From contig MFYJ01000007.1 of assembly GCA_001787755.1 (NCBI GenBank), forward strand, positions 272,585 to 336,584: DNA of 64,000 nt, given 5' to 3'. The notes under the pieces were generated by a model. That model did no database searches. It was not told where the DNA came from and saw only the letters and a program-made list of their open reading frames with translations. How positions within the stretch are numbered: the first letter of the stretch is position 1; every line of letters starts with the position of its first letter. The position numbers were made by a program, and so were the translations under genes. The DNA is from Candidatus Peribacteria bacterium RIFOXYB1_FULL_54_35 (GTDB lineage Bacteria > Patescibacteriota > Gracilibacteria > Peribacterales > Peribacteraceae). This document shows positions 6,383-14,635 of this stretch, piece by piece.

Positions 6383-8386
6383 CTATTGTTCCAAATGCCA
6401 GAGTGTGGAGTCTGCCGTATGCACGTGTATCTGGCAGTGATCGGCAGTGCACATGTTGTCGGTTTCGATGCCTGTGAGGCTCGTTCCTTCGTCTAATTCC
6501 TCTGCTTCTATGTACACGCGTGCAGCAGTGCCGAGTGTGAGCTGGATGCTCTCGGACCGCAGTACCGGTGCGACATCGCCATGGACCTCAAAGGCGGTTT
6601 TCGTAGCGGCTGGAATGACGAATCCCCCTCCCGTCATGTCACCGAAGCGAATCTGTGAGAGGTTGGATACAGATACATTCCTCTGGAGAATGGTATCCAC
6701 AACATTGTCCCCGTTTGTGTCAGCCCAGAGGGCGTAGTTCTGCACGTTTCCCAAATTGCGGGGGTTGGTTTCCTCTCCGAAGAGAAGTCCGGTGAGGAGG
6801 ATGTCCTGCGCTTCATTCGCCTGTATCTCCACGCGTGAGAGCAGAATGTTCTTCTGTCCTGCCTTCGCTGTATCGGAGGCCGCGAGCGGCATCTCCTGCA
6901 CGGTTATGCCGGATGCGGGCAGTGGATCGCACTCTACGAGCACCTTGGTATCTGCATTGTTGTTACTCGGGTTCGGGTCGTTCGTATCCGAATCAGCTTC
7001 AAAGAGGCCCCGTACTGTTCCGTTGCACTGTGTATCCGGGTCTACTTTGAACACGAGCGGTGCCACGGTTCCGATGTGTGGGCCCATGTCGCCGAAGGCG
7101 CAGAGAATGGCATGGGAGAATTCCTCAGCCTCTTCGCCGGGCACGTCGTACACTGGCCGGACGATTTCTTTGCAGCGGGAGTCCGATACCGCAGCGTCGT
7201 AGTGCAGCCACATAGAAGGATTGGAAAGGATGACAAGGGTGTTCTGCGATGTCTTGGGGCCGGCGTTTGCGAGGTCGATGCTGTACTTCACCTGTCCGCC
7301 GGGTGTTGTGCGGTCGTCGTACGACACCGAAAGCGAGAGATCCGCTTCCTGCGGTTGGTCGCATTCGATCAATGCTTTCGTGTAGCCGAAGTTATTGTTC
7401 GGCTTGGGGTCCTGCGGTTTCTCTGCGGAGACCGAGCCCTTGGTGGCGATGGTTGCCCCGCAGGGTGCTTCCTTCTGTATGTGGAATGTCAGGGGTATTG
7501 CAGTGGCGACGTTCGCTGGCAGAGTGCCGAGATCACAAACAATGAGGGCGTACTCCCCCACTCCCGGTTTCTCAATGTGACAGCCTCCTCTTTCCTCCGG
7601 CTGGGAAAAGAGAGGTTCCACGAGTCGCGGGTTGTAGACAAGATTCATTTGAACATTGTAGGCATCTTGCGGACCGTTGTTTGCTGCGGAGAGCACGTAC
7701 TCAAATTTCTCTCCGGCTGTCAGGCTTTCGGGCCCCTGTACGGAGAAAGAGAGGTCTGCCCCGCGCTCCGGTGTTCCTGTGGGTCTGAGCGCTATGCCGT
7801 CGGCGACCACGTAACTGTTTGCACTGTTACTCAGATGCACGCGCACGTTGCTTCCCTTGTCGAGTCTGATTTCAGCAAGGCGCTGCCAGGTGCGGCCGAG
7901 GAAGGAATCGCCGACAGGGGGCTTTGCCTGGTTCGCAACCGCTTGGATGGTTGGCGTTGTCTCTGTGGTGATTTCGTACGTCGCATTTGTTGCGAGTGCG
8001 GGGAAGGAGTCCCACGTCGCGAGCACTTCGTAGGTGCCCGGTTGCAGACGCGCAAAGTTCCATTCCGCTGTTGCAGTTTTCTTCTTGTTTTTCTGCGGTT
8101 CTGCAAACCGGAAATCAGATTGCCAGCCTGCAAAGGGGACCACTGTCCAGTTTCCCTTTGTACGGAAGTCCCTGTCTCCGTCGTCTACTGTGAAGATGGA
8201 CGGGAGGATATCCGGCTGGGGGGTGGGAATGTGCAGAGGCCGATGTTGTACAGATAGTGCCGGTCGTGTGGTGGAAGTTGTTTGGTTTCTTTCTGCCCGG
8301 AGGGAGGCAGCACTCGCGGGGGGGGCGATTGCCTGCGCGAACAGCAAGCCGATCGAGAGCACGGCGAGAGATCTGTAGGAGATCAT
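6383..8386 (-). CDS. Secreted golvesin-like / DUF11-repeat surface protein
   Basis: 667 residues from the ATG at 8386, which directly precedes a signal peptide (SYRSLAVLSIGLLFAQAIA). The next ~150 residues match the golvesin C-terminal-like/xanthan-lyase accessory fold: NWTVVPFAGWQSD, ATAEWNF-RLQPGTYEVLATW, LAEIRLDKGSNVRVHLSN and YVVADGIALRP. Two DUF11-type repeats follow (ADLSFSVQGPESLTAGEKF..., ADLSLSVSYDDRTTPGGQV...), each with paired Cys. The last ~170 residues form another beta-rich domain. Role: probably cell-surface adhesion or sugar binding. It is divergent from the second ECF sigma gene (117 bases apart), which may control it. Confidence 0.88.
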   Translation of the reverse strand: MISYRSLAVLSIGLLFAQAIAPPASAASLRAERNQTTSTTRPALSVQHRPLHIPTPQPDILPSIFTVDDGDRDFRTKGNWTVVPFAGWQSDFRFAEPQKNKKKTATAEWNFARLQPGTYEVLATWDSFPALATNATYEITTETTPTIQAVANQAKPPVGDSFLGRTWQRLAEIRLDKGSNVRVHLSNSANSYVVADGIALRPTGTPERGADLSFSVQGPESLTAGEKFEYVLSAANNGPQDAYNVQMNLVYNPRLVEPLFSQPEERGGCHIEKPGVGEYALIVCDLGTLPANVATAIPLTFHIQKEAPCGATIATKGSVSAEKPQDPKPNNNFGYTKALIECDQPQEADLSLSVSYDDRTTPGGQVKYSIDLANAGPKTSQNTLVILSNPSMWLHYDAAVSDSRCKEIVRPVYDVPGEEAEEFSHAILCAFGDMGPHIGTVAPLVFKVDPDTQCNGTVRGLFEADSDTNDPNPSNNNADTKVLVECDPLPASGITVQEMPLAASDTAKAGQKNILLSRVEIQANEAQDILLTGLLFGEETNPRNLGNVQNYALWADTNGDNVVDTILQRNVSVSNLSQIRFGDMTGGGFVIPAATKTAFEVHGDVAPVLRSESIQLTLGTAARVYIEAEELDEGTSLTGIETDNMCTADHCQIHVHTADSTLWHLEQ

Positions 8387-8450
8387 GGAGAAAGTTGGAA
8401 AGAGATAATCACTCTGTGAGACGCACATCATCGGGAACTCTTACCGGCAA

Positions 8451-8478
8451 TTGACATAAAAAATAAATATGATACATT
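8451..8478 (+). promoter_or_regulatory. Promoter of the second ECF sigma operon
   Basis: TTGACA (8451-8456), a 16-base spacer, TACATT (8473-8478). The start codon is at 8504, so the leader is about 20 bases and shows no Shine-Dalgarno sequence. GGGAACTC at 8433-8440 resembles an ECF -35 element and could allow autoregulation. Confidence 0.6.
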
Positions 8479-8503
8479 TTTCTCTCCTCTGCTTCCGTCA
8501 ACC

Positions 8504-9028
8504 ATGAAGCTTTCTTCCTCCAGTGCGCAGCTTCAGAAGGAATTTGAGAAAGCGTACGACCTCTACGCAGACGCGATTTTCCGGCACTGCTACCTCCGGG
8601 TGTCCGACCGCGAGCTTGCCAAAGATCTCATGCAGGAGGCGTTCATGAAGACCTGGGAGTACCTCGCTTCCGGGCACGATATCCAGGATATCCGGCCGTT
8701 CCTCTACCGTACCGCACACAACTGCCTCATCGACCATGTGCGCAGGCAGAAGAAGCGCAGGACAGATTCTCTCGAGAGTCTGCAGGAGGATGGGTTTGAT
8801 GTTGCTGGAGAGAGCGGGAAGGACTGGGCCACTGTTCTGGATGCGAAAGCAGTCGTGGAAGTGTTTCAGAAGGTGCGCGAACCATACCGCACAGTCCTCG
8901 TGCTGCGGTACGTGGATGAAATGCAGCCTTCGGAAATCGCAGCGATGCTGAATATTTCTGCCAATGCCGTCTCCGTGCGCATCACACGGGGACTGGAAAA
9001 ATTACGCATGCTCCTCCCCGATGGATAG
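8504..9028 (+). CDS. ECF-family RNA polymerase sigma factor
   Basis: 174 residues. Region 2 spans about 12-85 (YDLYADAIFRHCYLR, AKDLMQEAFMKTWEYL, IRPFLYRTAHNCLIDHVRR) and region 4 about 120-172 (VREPYRTVLVLRYVDEMQPSEIAAMLNISANAVSVRITRGLEKLR, a helix-turn-helix). Its stop overlaps the start of the next gene by eight bases, typical of a sigma/anti-sigma pair. A surface-protein gene is transcribed divergently. Known ECF factors of this size respond to envelope signals; the actual signal is not visible here. Confidence 0.93.
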   Translation: MKLSSSSAQLQKEFEKAYDLYADAIFRHCYLRVSDRELAKDLMQEAFMKTWEYLASGHDIQDIRPFLYRTAHNCLIDHVRRQKKRRTDSLESLQEDGFDVAGESGKDWATVLDAKAVVEVFQKVREPYRTVLVLRYVDEMQPSEIAAMLNISANAVSVRITRGLEKLRMLLPDG

Positions 9029-10043
9029 AGAGCTCCGTGCATTCTTCGGCCGCGCAAAGAACATTTCCCTGCTCCCGCAGGAGCGCGGGGAGCTGAAGGG
9101 AGCGATTGTTGCTGAAAGGAAGGCAGCTCCTGTACGTCATACCTCACGTATGCAGCAAGTAAACCCCGCACTCATGAGTACAGCAAGTACCATCAGCCTC
9201 AGCGCCAGAGAGAAAAGAAAAACTCACAGGGAGCTGAAGTCGTTCATGCGCGCACATCCGGTCAGGAAGGCAGAGCGTGTATTTTCTCCGTGGTCTTTCC
9301 CGCGGATGATTCCGCTCTATGCTCCTCTGCTGGTTGTGACACTGATCATTCTGGCAAATACGCAGCAGTGGGGGGAGAAAGCACTTGTTCCGCAGGCGGT
9401 GGAGGAGTCTCTTTCTGAGGAAGAAGATGCAGTCTCTGTTCCTATTTTTCCTTTCTTTGTGAAACTCCAGCATGAGGGAGGTGATCAGGAACCTGCGGTG
9501 TTGCAGGATGATGCTGTGCAGCAGGAGAGGCGGAAGATGGTCTCCTCTCCTCCGCCGCAGGGAGGGGTGCGCCAGGAAGCAGAACCGCAGGAAGAGCGAG
9601 AGGTTCCTTTGCAGCAGGACACGGATGGTTTGACAGCTCCTGCAAAACGGGAGAAACCGGCGGAGGGTCAGGCAGCGGGTGGAGAAGGTGCTCCTGAGAG
9701 TACGCAGATGCGGACATTGCAGAACAAAGAACCTGCGGAGGCGGATACTGTCCCTGCTGCCGGGTCTACCGAGATGCGCTTCCAGCCTGCAGTGCAGCAG
9801 TCGCAGACACAGAGCAAGTCGGGTTCTGCCTTTATGGGAATTCTGACCGTTGCAGAAGCACGGCTGGAGTCTCTCCGGCAGAAATCTCTGGAGAGTGAGG
9901 AAGCCACTGTTCTCTTCAGGCAGGCGGAGCAGAAGCTCAGTGAAGCCCGTGCATCTGCAGAGCAGGACGAAGGACTTGCACTGCAATATCTGCAGGATGC
10001 GGAGACACTGATGGATGAGCTGGAGGCACTCGGGTCTACCTGA
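9021..10043 (+). CDS. Single-pass membrane protein, probable anti-sigma factor (DUF5667-like C-terminus)
   Basis: 340 residues starting at the ATG that overlaps the sigma stop. The N-terminal ~95 residues are cytoplasmic and basic, a membrane segment lies at about 97-113, and the outer part is a long Glu/Gln/Pro-rich low-complexity stretch (about 120-285). The end is a coiled, Ala/Glu/Leu-rich helical region (VAEARLESLRQKSLESEEAT...). Helical C-termini of this sort following an ECF sigma gene recall the DUF5667 proteins of Patescibacteria, but the match is by impression. By position it should hold the sigma factor at the membrane. Confidence 0.75.
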   Translation: MDRELRAFFGRAKNISLLPQERGELKGAIVAERKAAPVRHTSRMQQVNPALMSTASTISLSAREKRKTHRELKSFMRAHPVRKAERVFSPWSFPRMIPLYAPLLVVTLIILANTQQWGEKALVPQAVEESLSEEEDAVSVPIFPFFVKLQHEGGDQEPAVLQDDAVQQERRKMVSSPPPQGGVRQEAEPQEEREVPLQQDTDGLTAPAKREKPAEGQAAGGEGAPESTQMRTLQNKEPAEADTVPAAGSTEMRFQPAVQQSQTQSKSGSAFMGILTVAEARLESLRQKSLESEEATVLFRQAEQKLSEARASAEQDEGLALQYLQDAETLMDELEALGST

Positions 10044-10518
10044 CCTGCGCCAGGAGCACCACAGAGTTCTTCCCGTACACTTTCGCGCACCTGGGACAGG
10101 TGGTGTAGAAGAAGTAGATCTTCTGCAGTTCCCTGCCCTTTCCCTTCACGTACTCTTCCATCTCCTTCGCCCACTTCGGGGTGTTCTTGAATGGTCCTTC
10201 GAATACCTTCGTGAGGAAGGTCCCGGAAATCCGTGCCATGTGCAGACCGGGGACATCCTTCGACACGGCAATGTAGAGGTCGCTCCCCCACGGGGAGTCT
10301 TCATCGGAGAGGCAGAGGGGAGGGAGTTCCATGGCCTTCGCTGCTTCAATGGATTTCATGCACCGCACGATCACTTTCCCGAAGTTGAGGGGAATGTGGA
10401 AGAGAGCACGGACTCGGTCTTTCGTGAAGAGCTTTTCTTTCCACGTTATTTCCTTCTCGTTCCAGGGGGCAGGGTCAAAGCGCGGGCAGCAGCCGGTTTC
10501 GGGGGATGAGGGTTCCGT
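10036..10518 (-). CDS. Conserved ~160-aa protein lacking a standard start codon
   Basis: The first usual start codon is a GTG at 10374, giving 112 residues. The open frame continues upstream to about 10518 and clearly codes: GCCPRFDPAPW, KEITWKEKLFTKDRVR and FHIPLNFGKV precede that GTG. The whole (about 160 residues) resembles a conserved bacterial family of roughly 150 residues annotated only as hydrolase-like. A good Shine-Dalgarno (AAAGGAGA on the minus strand, around 10531-10538) sits before it, yet no ATG, GTG or TTG lies in frame between them; ACG at 10516-10518 is one candidate. Late motif: TTCPRCAKVYGKN. Its 3' end overlaps the anti-sigma gene end by eight bases (convergent). Confidence 0.7.
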   Translation of the reverse strand, partial: TEPSSPETGCCPRFDPAPWNEKEITWKEKLFTKDRVRALFHIPLNFGKVIVRCMKSIEAAKAMELPPLCLSDEDSPWGSDLYIAVSKDVPGLHMARISGTFLTKVFEGPFKNTPKWAKEMEEYVKGKGRELQKIYFFYTTCPRCAKVYGKNSVVLLAQVR

Positions 10519-10564
10519 GGTTGTAGTGTATCTCCTTTCTTGCTTTGCTACGCAATGGAACGAC

Positions 10565-10648
10565 GAAAGAAACAGAGGAAACAGAGGAGTGAGAGGATTT
10601 GTTTCCTTCCTCTGTTTCCTCTTACTCTTCTATTTCTTTTGTTTCCTC
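10565..10648. repeat. Intergenic palindromic word-repeat element (GAAACAG type)
   Basis: Left arm 10565-10597 repeats GAAACAGAG; right arm 10602-10646 carries CCTCTGTTTCCTC and related T-rich words. It begins two bases past the TAG stop of the VIT gene (10651) and fills the gap to the next gene. Confidence 0.65.
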
Positions 10649-10650
10649 AG

Positions 10651-11583
10651 CTACTCCACCCCGAAGATTTTCTTCACCACGATGCTCACGCCAAAGCTCA
10701 GGGCCGCGACGCCGAGGCTGATCGTTGCCATTTTGAAGAAGCGCCGCTTGAATGCAATGCCTTTTGCTACGGATGTGTAGAACGTGAAGATGAAGATGAT
10801 GAGAATGGCGAGAACCAGTGTGCAGGCCAATGCTTTGTACACGTTTCCTACAATCAGGAACGGTGTGACGAGAATGAAGACGGTGATGATGTAGGCGATC
10901 CCCGTGATGATGCTCGCCTGCAGCGGATTCCCCTCCCCCTCCTCTTCCGTGGAGAGATACTCCGATGCCGCCATGGAGAACGAAGCAGCGATGCCGGTGA
11001 TGAGTCCGACAATGGCAATGAGCTTCGTGTCATTGAGTGCGAGCGTGAGACCGGCGAGTGCGCCGGTGAGTTCCACGAGAGCGTCATTGAGGCCGAGGAC
11101 GAACGAGCTCATGTACTGCAGGAGGTGCTCGTCGATCATGCTCAAGAGTTTCTCTTCGTGCTTCTGTTCGTCTTTGAATATTTCGAGTGCTTCCGGGTAT
11201 TCGCCGGAGAGTTCCTTGTAGAGCTGCTGCGAGAGTCCCTCTCCTTTCTCCATGAGCTTGAGGCTGAAGCTCAAGCCGAGCAGCGAGCATAAGGTGGTGT
11301 AGAACCAGATCTTGAGGTGCGAGGGAGGAATCTCTTTCCCGAGGATCTTCGCCCACTGTGCGTAGTGCTCTTTCTCCTGCTCCGCAATTTCCTCGAGCAC
11401 CTTCCGGTTGTGCTCGTTTTTCAGGCGCTTCGCGATGGAGTGGTAGATATGATATTCGGAGATTTCGTTCCGTGCTGCTTTCCGAATTTCACCGCGTACG
11501 CGGGTTCGTGTTCTCTGCCGTCTCCGGCGGTGGTGCTGCGGTTCTCCTCCCGATTCTTCTTCGTTGCTGGTTTCTGAGTTCAT
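10651..11583 (-). CDS. Ferritin-like/VIT1 fusion: iron or manganese membrane transporter
   Basis: 310 residues from the ATG at 11583. After a basic, His/Arg-rich leader, residues about 35-165 form a rubrerythrin-like four-helix domain with E--H and EEIAEQEKEHYAQWAKI, DEQKHEEKLLSMIDEHL metal-ligand pairs. The rest is the VIT1/CCC1 membrane domain: SSFVLGLNDALVELTGALAG, a second helix with SMAASEYLSTEEEGE, and three more helices. Fusions of this type move Fe2+ or Mn2+ out of the cytoplasm, with the soluble domain sensing or delivering the metal. No upstream metal-regulatory site is evident, but a palindromic repeat lies before the gene. Confidence 0.92.
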   Translation of the reverse strand: MNSETSNEEESGGEPQHHRRRRQRTRTRVRGEIRKAARNEISEYHIYHSIAKRLKNEHNRKVLEEIAEQEKEHYAQWAKILGKEIPPSHLKIWFYTTLCSLLGLSFSLKLMEKGEGLSQQLYKELSGEYPEALEIFKDEQKHEEKLLSMIDEHLLQYMSSFVLGLNDALVELTGALAGLTLALNDTKLIAIVGLITGIAASFSMAASEYLSTEEEGEGNPLQASIITGIAYIITVFILVTPFLIVGNVYKALACTLVLAILIIFIFTFYTSVAKGIAFKRRFFKMATISLGVAALSFGVSIVVKKIFGVE

Positions 11584-11630
11584 GCGTGGAGTATAACAGG
11601 TGGAGGGTGTGGGGGTGAATGGTTTTTGGT

Positions 11631-11713
11631 CTTCAGCTTTCAGGAGATAGCTTTCAGATTTGAGTCTTAGAGGTTTATGCATTTGAACTTACTGAAAGCT
11701 GAAAGCTAGAAAC
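11631..11713. repeat. Intergenic palindromic word-repeat element (AGCTTTC type)
   Basis: Left arm CTTCAGCTTTCAG...ATAGCTTTCAG (11631-11657); right arm CTGAAAGCTGAAAGCTAG (11692-11709). The right arm overlaps the TAG stop of the TfoX-C gene. The same words recur at 17323-17461, near 27050 and at 41882-41990. Confidence 0.75.
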
Positions 11714-11978
11714 TGGCTGTTCGTTCTTCGTTTGCCTTCTCCCTCAGTGCCTCTTTCACTTTCTCCGGGAGCTCGTGCCAGCGGATGCCCATGATTGCTC
11801 CTTCCAACGCATAGAGGGCGCAGATGCAGCAGTCCTTTTGGGGGTCTTTCGCGCGGATGCGCCTCCACGCTTCCAGTGCTCCCATCTTCTTCAAATCGTT
11901 CAACGTGGAAACGCCGATTTCGCTGAGATGCTTTTCCATCTTCTTGCCGATGTTGGGGAGTGTCTTGAGCTGGCCCAT
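11706..11978 (-). CDS. TfoX C-terminal domain protein
   Basis: A 90-residue protein that is only the C-terminal domain of the TfoX/Sxy competence regulator: LPNIGKKMEKHLSEIGVSTL, a helix-hairpin-helix-like start, then LGALEAWRRIR-like and CCICALYALEGAIMGIRWHELP. Stand-alone TfoX-C proteins are common and usually of unknown role; a nucleic-acid contact through the helix-hairpin-helix part is likely. No competence genes are nearby in the window. Confidence 0.88.
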   Translation of the reverse strand: MGQLKTLPNIGKKMEKHLSEIGVSTLNDLKKMGALEAWRRIRAKDPQKDCCICALYALEGAIMGIRWHELPEKVKEALREKANEERTASF

Positions 11979-12041
11979 GAGCGATGGGAATCATAGCCGA
12001 TGCATTCTGTTCCCAATATGAAAAGAATTCTTTGTTTGCTG

Positions 12042-12073
12042 AATAGCCCGCTGCCTTTCGGTAGCGGGCTATT
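12042..12073. terminator. Strong hairpin, probable terminator
   Basis: AATAGCCCGCTGCC and GGTAGCGGGCTATT pair across a short TTTC loop. It stands just beyond the 3' end of the foreign TIM-barrel gene and before the TfoX-C gene. Confidence 0.65.
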
Positions 12074-12107
12074 GGTTCAGCATGGTTGTCGAGTGCCGGG
12101 CACAGGG

Positions 12108-13250
12108 TTACGCCGCCGGCTCCTCCGTGTTGACCTGATCCACGGAGATCCCGAGGATCTCGGCCAGCAGCACGGGGTTTGCCTCGCCGCCGCCGACGAA
12201 GTCGTCGAAGGTCTCGCCGGAGGCTTCCGGCATGGTCTTCGCGGGCGGCGGGGTCTGGTTCAGCCAGGCGTTCACGAAGTGCACCGCCTCGCGTGTCCCC
12301 TGCGTCCACCCCTTGCCGCGGCAGTCTTCCCACTCCACTGTGGCCCACAGCCCCAGCTTCAGTTCGCGGCCCAGCAGGTCGAAGATCCGCTGGTAGTCGA
12401 TCTGGCCGTCGCCGGTGGAGCGGAAGCACCCGGGGCGCTCGCTCCACGGCAGGAAGCTGCCGTACGCGTCGCTCTCCGCCGTCGCGATGAATTCGCCGTC
12501 CTTGACGTGAAACATCGCGATGTCTTCCGCGTGGTTGCGGATGAACTGCTCCATGGCGTCCTGCGGGCACGCGGCCACCTTGCGGTGGCTCAGGTCCAGC
12601 AGGATCTTCGCGCTCTTGCGGTTGCCGGTGTGGCGCTTGAACCGGTTGAAGGTGGACCCGTCCATCAGGTCCTCCATCGGGTGCAGTTCGAAGGCGTACG
12701 CCACGCCGACCTCGTCGCCGTGCTCGAACACCGGCCTCCAAGCGGCGGCCAGCGCGTTGAACGCGGCGGTCACCAGGCCCTTCGGGCGCTGCGGCCACTC
12801 GTACATCGTGTGGAAGATGCTCGTACCCGGGAACGCGGCGAGCCGGTCGAAGCCGAAGTTGCGCGCCGCGGAGGCGCTCAGCTTCATGCGGTAGGCGGCC
12901 CACTGCGAGATGGCGTTCCAGTCATCCCCCATCTCCTCCGGCGCGAACGCGCGGAACTGCGGCCGGTAGGCCGTACCGCACCGCATGAGCTGCCCTTCCA
13001 CATGGTTGGCCAGCTCCACGATGGGGCAGCCTTCTCCCGTGGCGATTCCCTGCTGTTCGTCGCAGTAGGTTTTGCTCTCGGCTGCCAGTTTGGTATCGAT
13101 GGCCCCGCCGGTCCACAGGGTTGCCTGCAGGCCTTTGTAGCCGAGTGCGGCAGCACTCTGCGCGCACTCTTTCAAGTTGGACCAGCCTTTCTTGCCCCAG
13201 CCCTGTGCGATGAACAGCGAAGGACCACGGAGCGTTGTCGTCTGACTCAT
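12108..13250 (-). CDS. Xylose-isomerase-like TIM-barrel sugar epimerase/isomerase, horizontally acquired
   Basis: 380 residues from the ATG at 13250, which has AGGAAG seven bases before it. It is an AP-endonuclease-2/xylose-isomerase-like TIM barrel. Probable metal ligands lie in FELHPMED, LLDLSHRK, AMFHVKDGE and VEWED. Members isomerise or epimerise sugars and sugar acids. Base composition is strikingly different: about two-thirds GC with GC-rich third positions, versus just over half around it. I infer recent transfer, perhaps from a Planctomycetes- or Verrucomicrobia-like donor, where such paralogs abound. No other sugar-catabolic genes accompany it. Confidence 0.9.
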   Translation of the reverse strand: MSQTTTLRGPSLFIAQGWGKKGWSNLKECAQSAAALGYKGLQATLWTGGAIDTKLAAESKTYCDEQQGIATGEGCPIVELANHVEGQLMRCGTAYRPQFRAFAPEEMGDDWNAISQWAAYRMKLSASAARNFGFDRLAAFPGTSIFHTMYEWPQRPKGLVTAAFNALAAAWRPVFEHGDEVGVAYAFELHPMEDLMDGSTFNRFKRHTGNRKSAKILLDLSHRKVAACPQDAMEQFIRNHAEDIAMFHVKDGEFIATAESDAYGSFLPWSERPGCFRSTGDGQIDYQRIFDLLGRELKLGLWATVEWEDCRGKGWTQGTREAVHFVNAWLNQTPPPAKTMPEASGETFDDFVGGGEANPVLLAEILGISVDQVNTEEPAA

Positions 13251-13283
13251 GACTTCTTCCTCATTCTGGGGGCAGATTTTCAC

Positions 13284-13690
13284 TGCCCGGTTGTTGGTAG
13301 GCGGCTAAAACCGCCCGGTTCAAAAACGGTCCAGTAGTTGCTGCACACTTCATCCTGAGAGAACAGAGCTATCGTACGTGTAGCTCTCTTCTCAGCGTTC
13401 GTTCAGTCTCCTTTCCAAGAAGTGAATAATGCACAATGGAGTAGATACTACGTTTCTCGACTCCCGTATGCAGCAGCCTACACACAGGTGTGTGCACAGA
13501 TTGCTGCCTACGGGAACACCATGCTGTCAAAGACCAAATCCAGCCTGCAAAAGGCATTTCGAAAGAAATGCAGACTGGATACAGATTATCACCTTGTATG
13601 GGAGATGTGTCAATTTTTCTGTTCTCCTTGCTGCAAAGTACGCATGTATGCATTGCGAAAGAGTTGCAGGTGGATAAAGAGGATAGCAAA
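13284..13690. other. Gene-free spacer with a hairpin
   Basis: About 400 bases without a supported gene. It holds CTGAGAGAACAGAGCTA (13355-13371) facing TAGCTCTCTTCTCAG (13381-13395), an imperfect hairpin, plus AT-rich sequence before the matrixin gene. Short open frames here lack natural composition. Confidence 0.5.
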
Positions 13691-14554
13691 ATGAAATCCT
13701 CCATTCCCCTCTTCTCTATGGAACACAGAACAAAAAAGGACATCGTATACGTTGCTTGTATGTTCTGCAGCGTGATTATTGCAGGATCGGCGTTCGCCAA
13801 ACCAAATACCACAAGGGTGACGGCAACCAACACCCGCTCCGGAGTGAGTGTCACTATCCCTGCGCACGCACTGGAGGTGGCGCCGGATGTCTTCAGTCTC
13901 GGGACAGCGGTAGTCGATGGGAAGTCTGTGGAGGGCATGATGATTATCCACCGCAGAGAAGCAGCGAAGCCGGCTAATCCCGGTGGTGGCAAAAGCGGTG
14001 CGAGCAAGTGCTCTGCGCTCCTTGCGAAGGGTGCGAAGTGGCGCGCAGCGGAACCGTGGGTGCTCAATCCTGCGAATAGCAATGGTCTCACGGACTCCTT
14101 CCTCCTCGCTAATACCGCTCTGAACATCCAGAAGTGGGAGGATGCAGCATCTGCGAATATTCTTGGTGAGGGTTCTCTCACTGCTGCTCCCCTCGTTGCA
14201 GATGAAGTCAGTCCCGACGGCGTGAATGAAATCTACTTCGGCAACATTGCCGAGCCGGGCGTCATTGCCGTCACCATCACATGGGGGGTCTTCGGTGGTG
14301 CTCCTAGCGCTCGGGAACTTGTGGAGACGGATCAGGTCTACGATGAAGTGGATTTTGCCTGGAGCGAAGCCGGGGAAGCTGGAAAAATGGACTACGAGAA
14401 TATCTCCACGCACGAGCTGGGGCACAGTCTCGGCATGGGGCATCCCGATGACAGTTGTACGGAGGAAACGATGTACCGGTTCTCCACTGAGGGAGAGACG
14501 AAGAAGCGTGATCTCCATACGGGGGACGTTGCCGGGATTGCCGGACTCTACTAG
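13691..14554 (+). CDS. Secreted matrixin-type zinc metalloprotease
   Basis: 287 residues from the ATG at 13691 (GAGG about nine bases upstream); a longer frame from 13490 has an unnatural N-terminus. A signal peptide covers about residues 10-37 (VACMFCSVIIAGSAFA). The zinc site is HELGHSLGMGH near residue 237, followed by a Met-turn in CTEETMYRF, both typical of matrixin (M10) metzincins. A Gly/Ala/Lys-rich bend precedes the catalytic part, and a long insert precedes the active site. It probably acts outside the cell or in the envelope on proteins of neighbours or on self surface proteins. Confidence 0.9.
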   Translation: MKSSIPLFSMEHRTKKDIVYVACMFCSVIIAGSAFAKPNTTRVTATNTRSGVSVTIPAHALEVAPDVFSLGTAVVDGKSVEGMMIIHRREAAKPANPGGGKSGASKCSALLAKGAKWRAAEPWVLNPANSNGLTDSFLLANTALNIQKWEDAASANILGEGSLTAAPLVADEVSPDGVNEIYFGNIAEPGVIAVTITWGVFGGAPSARELVETDQVYDEVDFAWSEAGEAGKMDYENISTHELGHSLGMGHPDDSCTEETMYRFSTEGETKKRDLHTGDVAGIAGLY

Positions 14555-14588
14555 GAGAGGCAGCTGTCTTATGAGATGAAGGATAAAA

Positions 14589-14612
14589 AAACGCCCGGGG
14601 CCCCGGGCGTTT
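14589..14612. terminator. Bidirectional rho-independent terminator
   Basis: A perfect palindrome AAACGCCCGGGG / CCCCGGGCGTTT preceded by an A-run. It separates the convergent matrixin gene and coiled-coil gene. Confidence 0.9.
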
Positions 14613-14635
14613 GAGGAACTTCGAATGTCGAGGGA

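Noticed and set aside
9144-9986. Minus-strand 280-codon frame opposite the anti-sigma gene
   Set aside because: Shadow of a low-complexity region; Leu/Arg/His-rich without any domain.
12000-13337. Long plus-strand open frame opposite the GC-rich gene
   Set aside because: It is the antisense shadow of the TIM-barrel gene, long only because the region is GC-rich.
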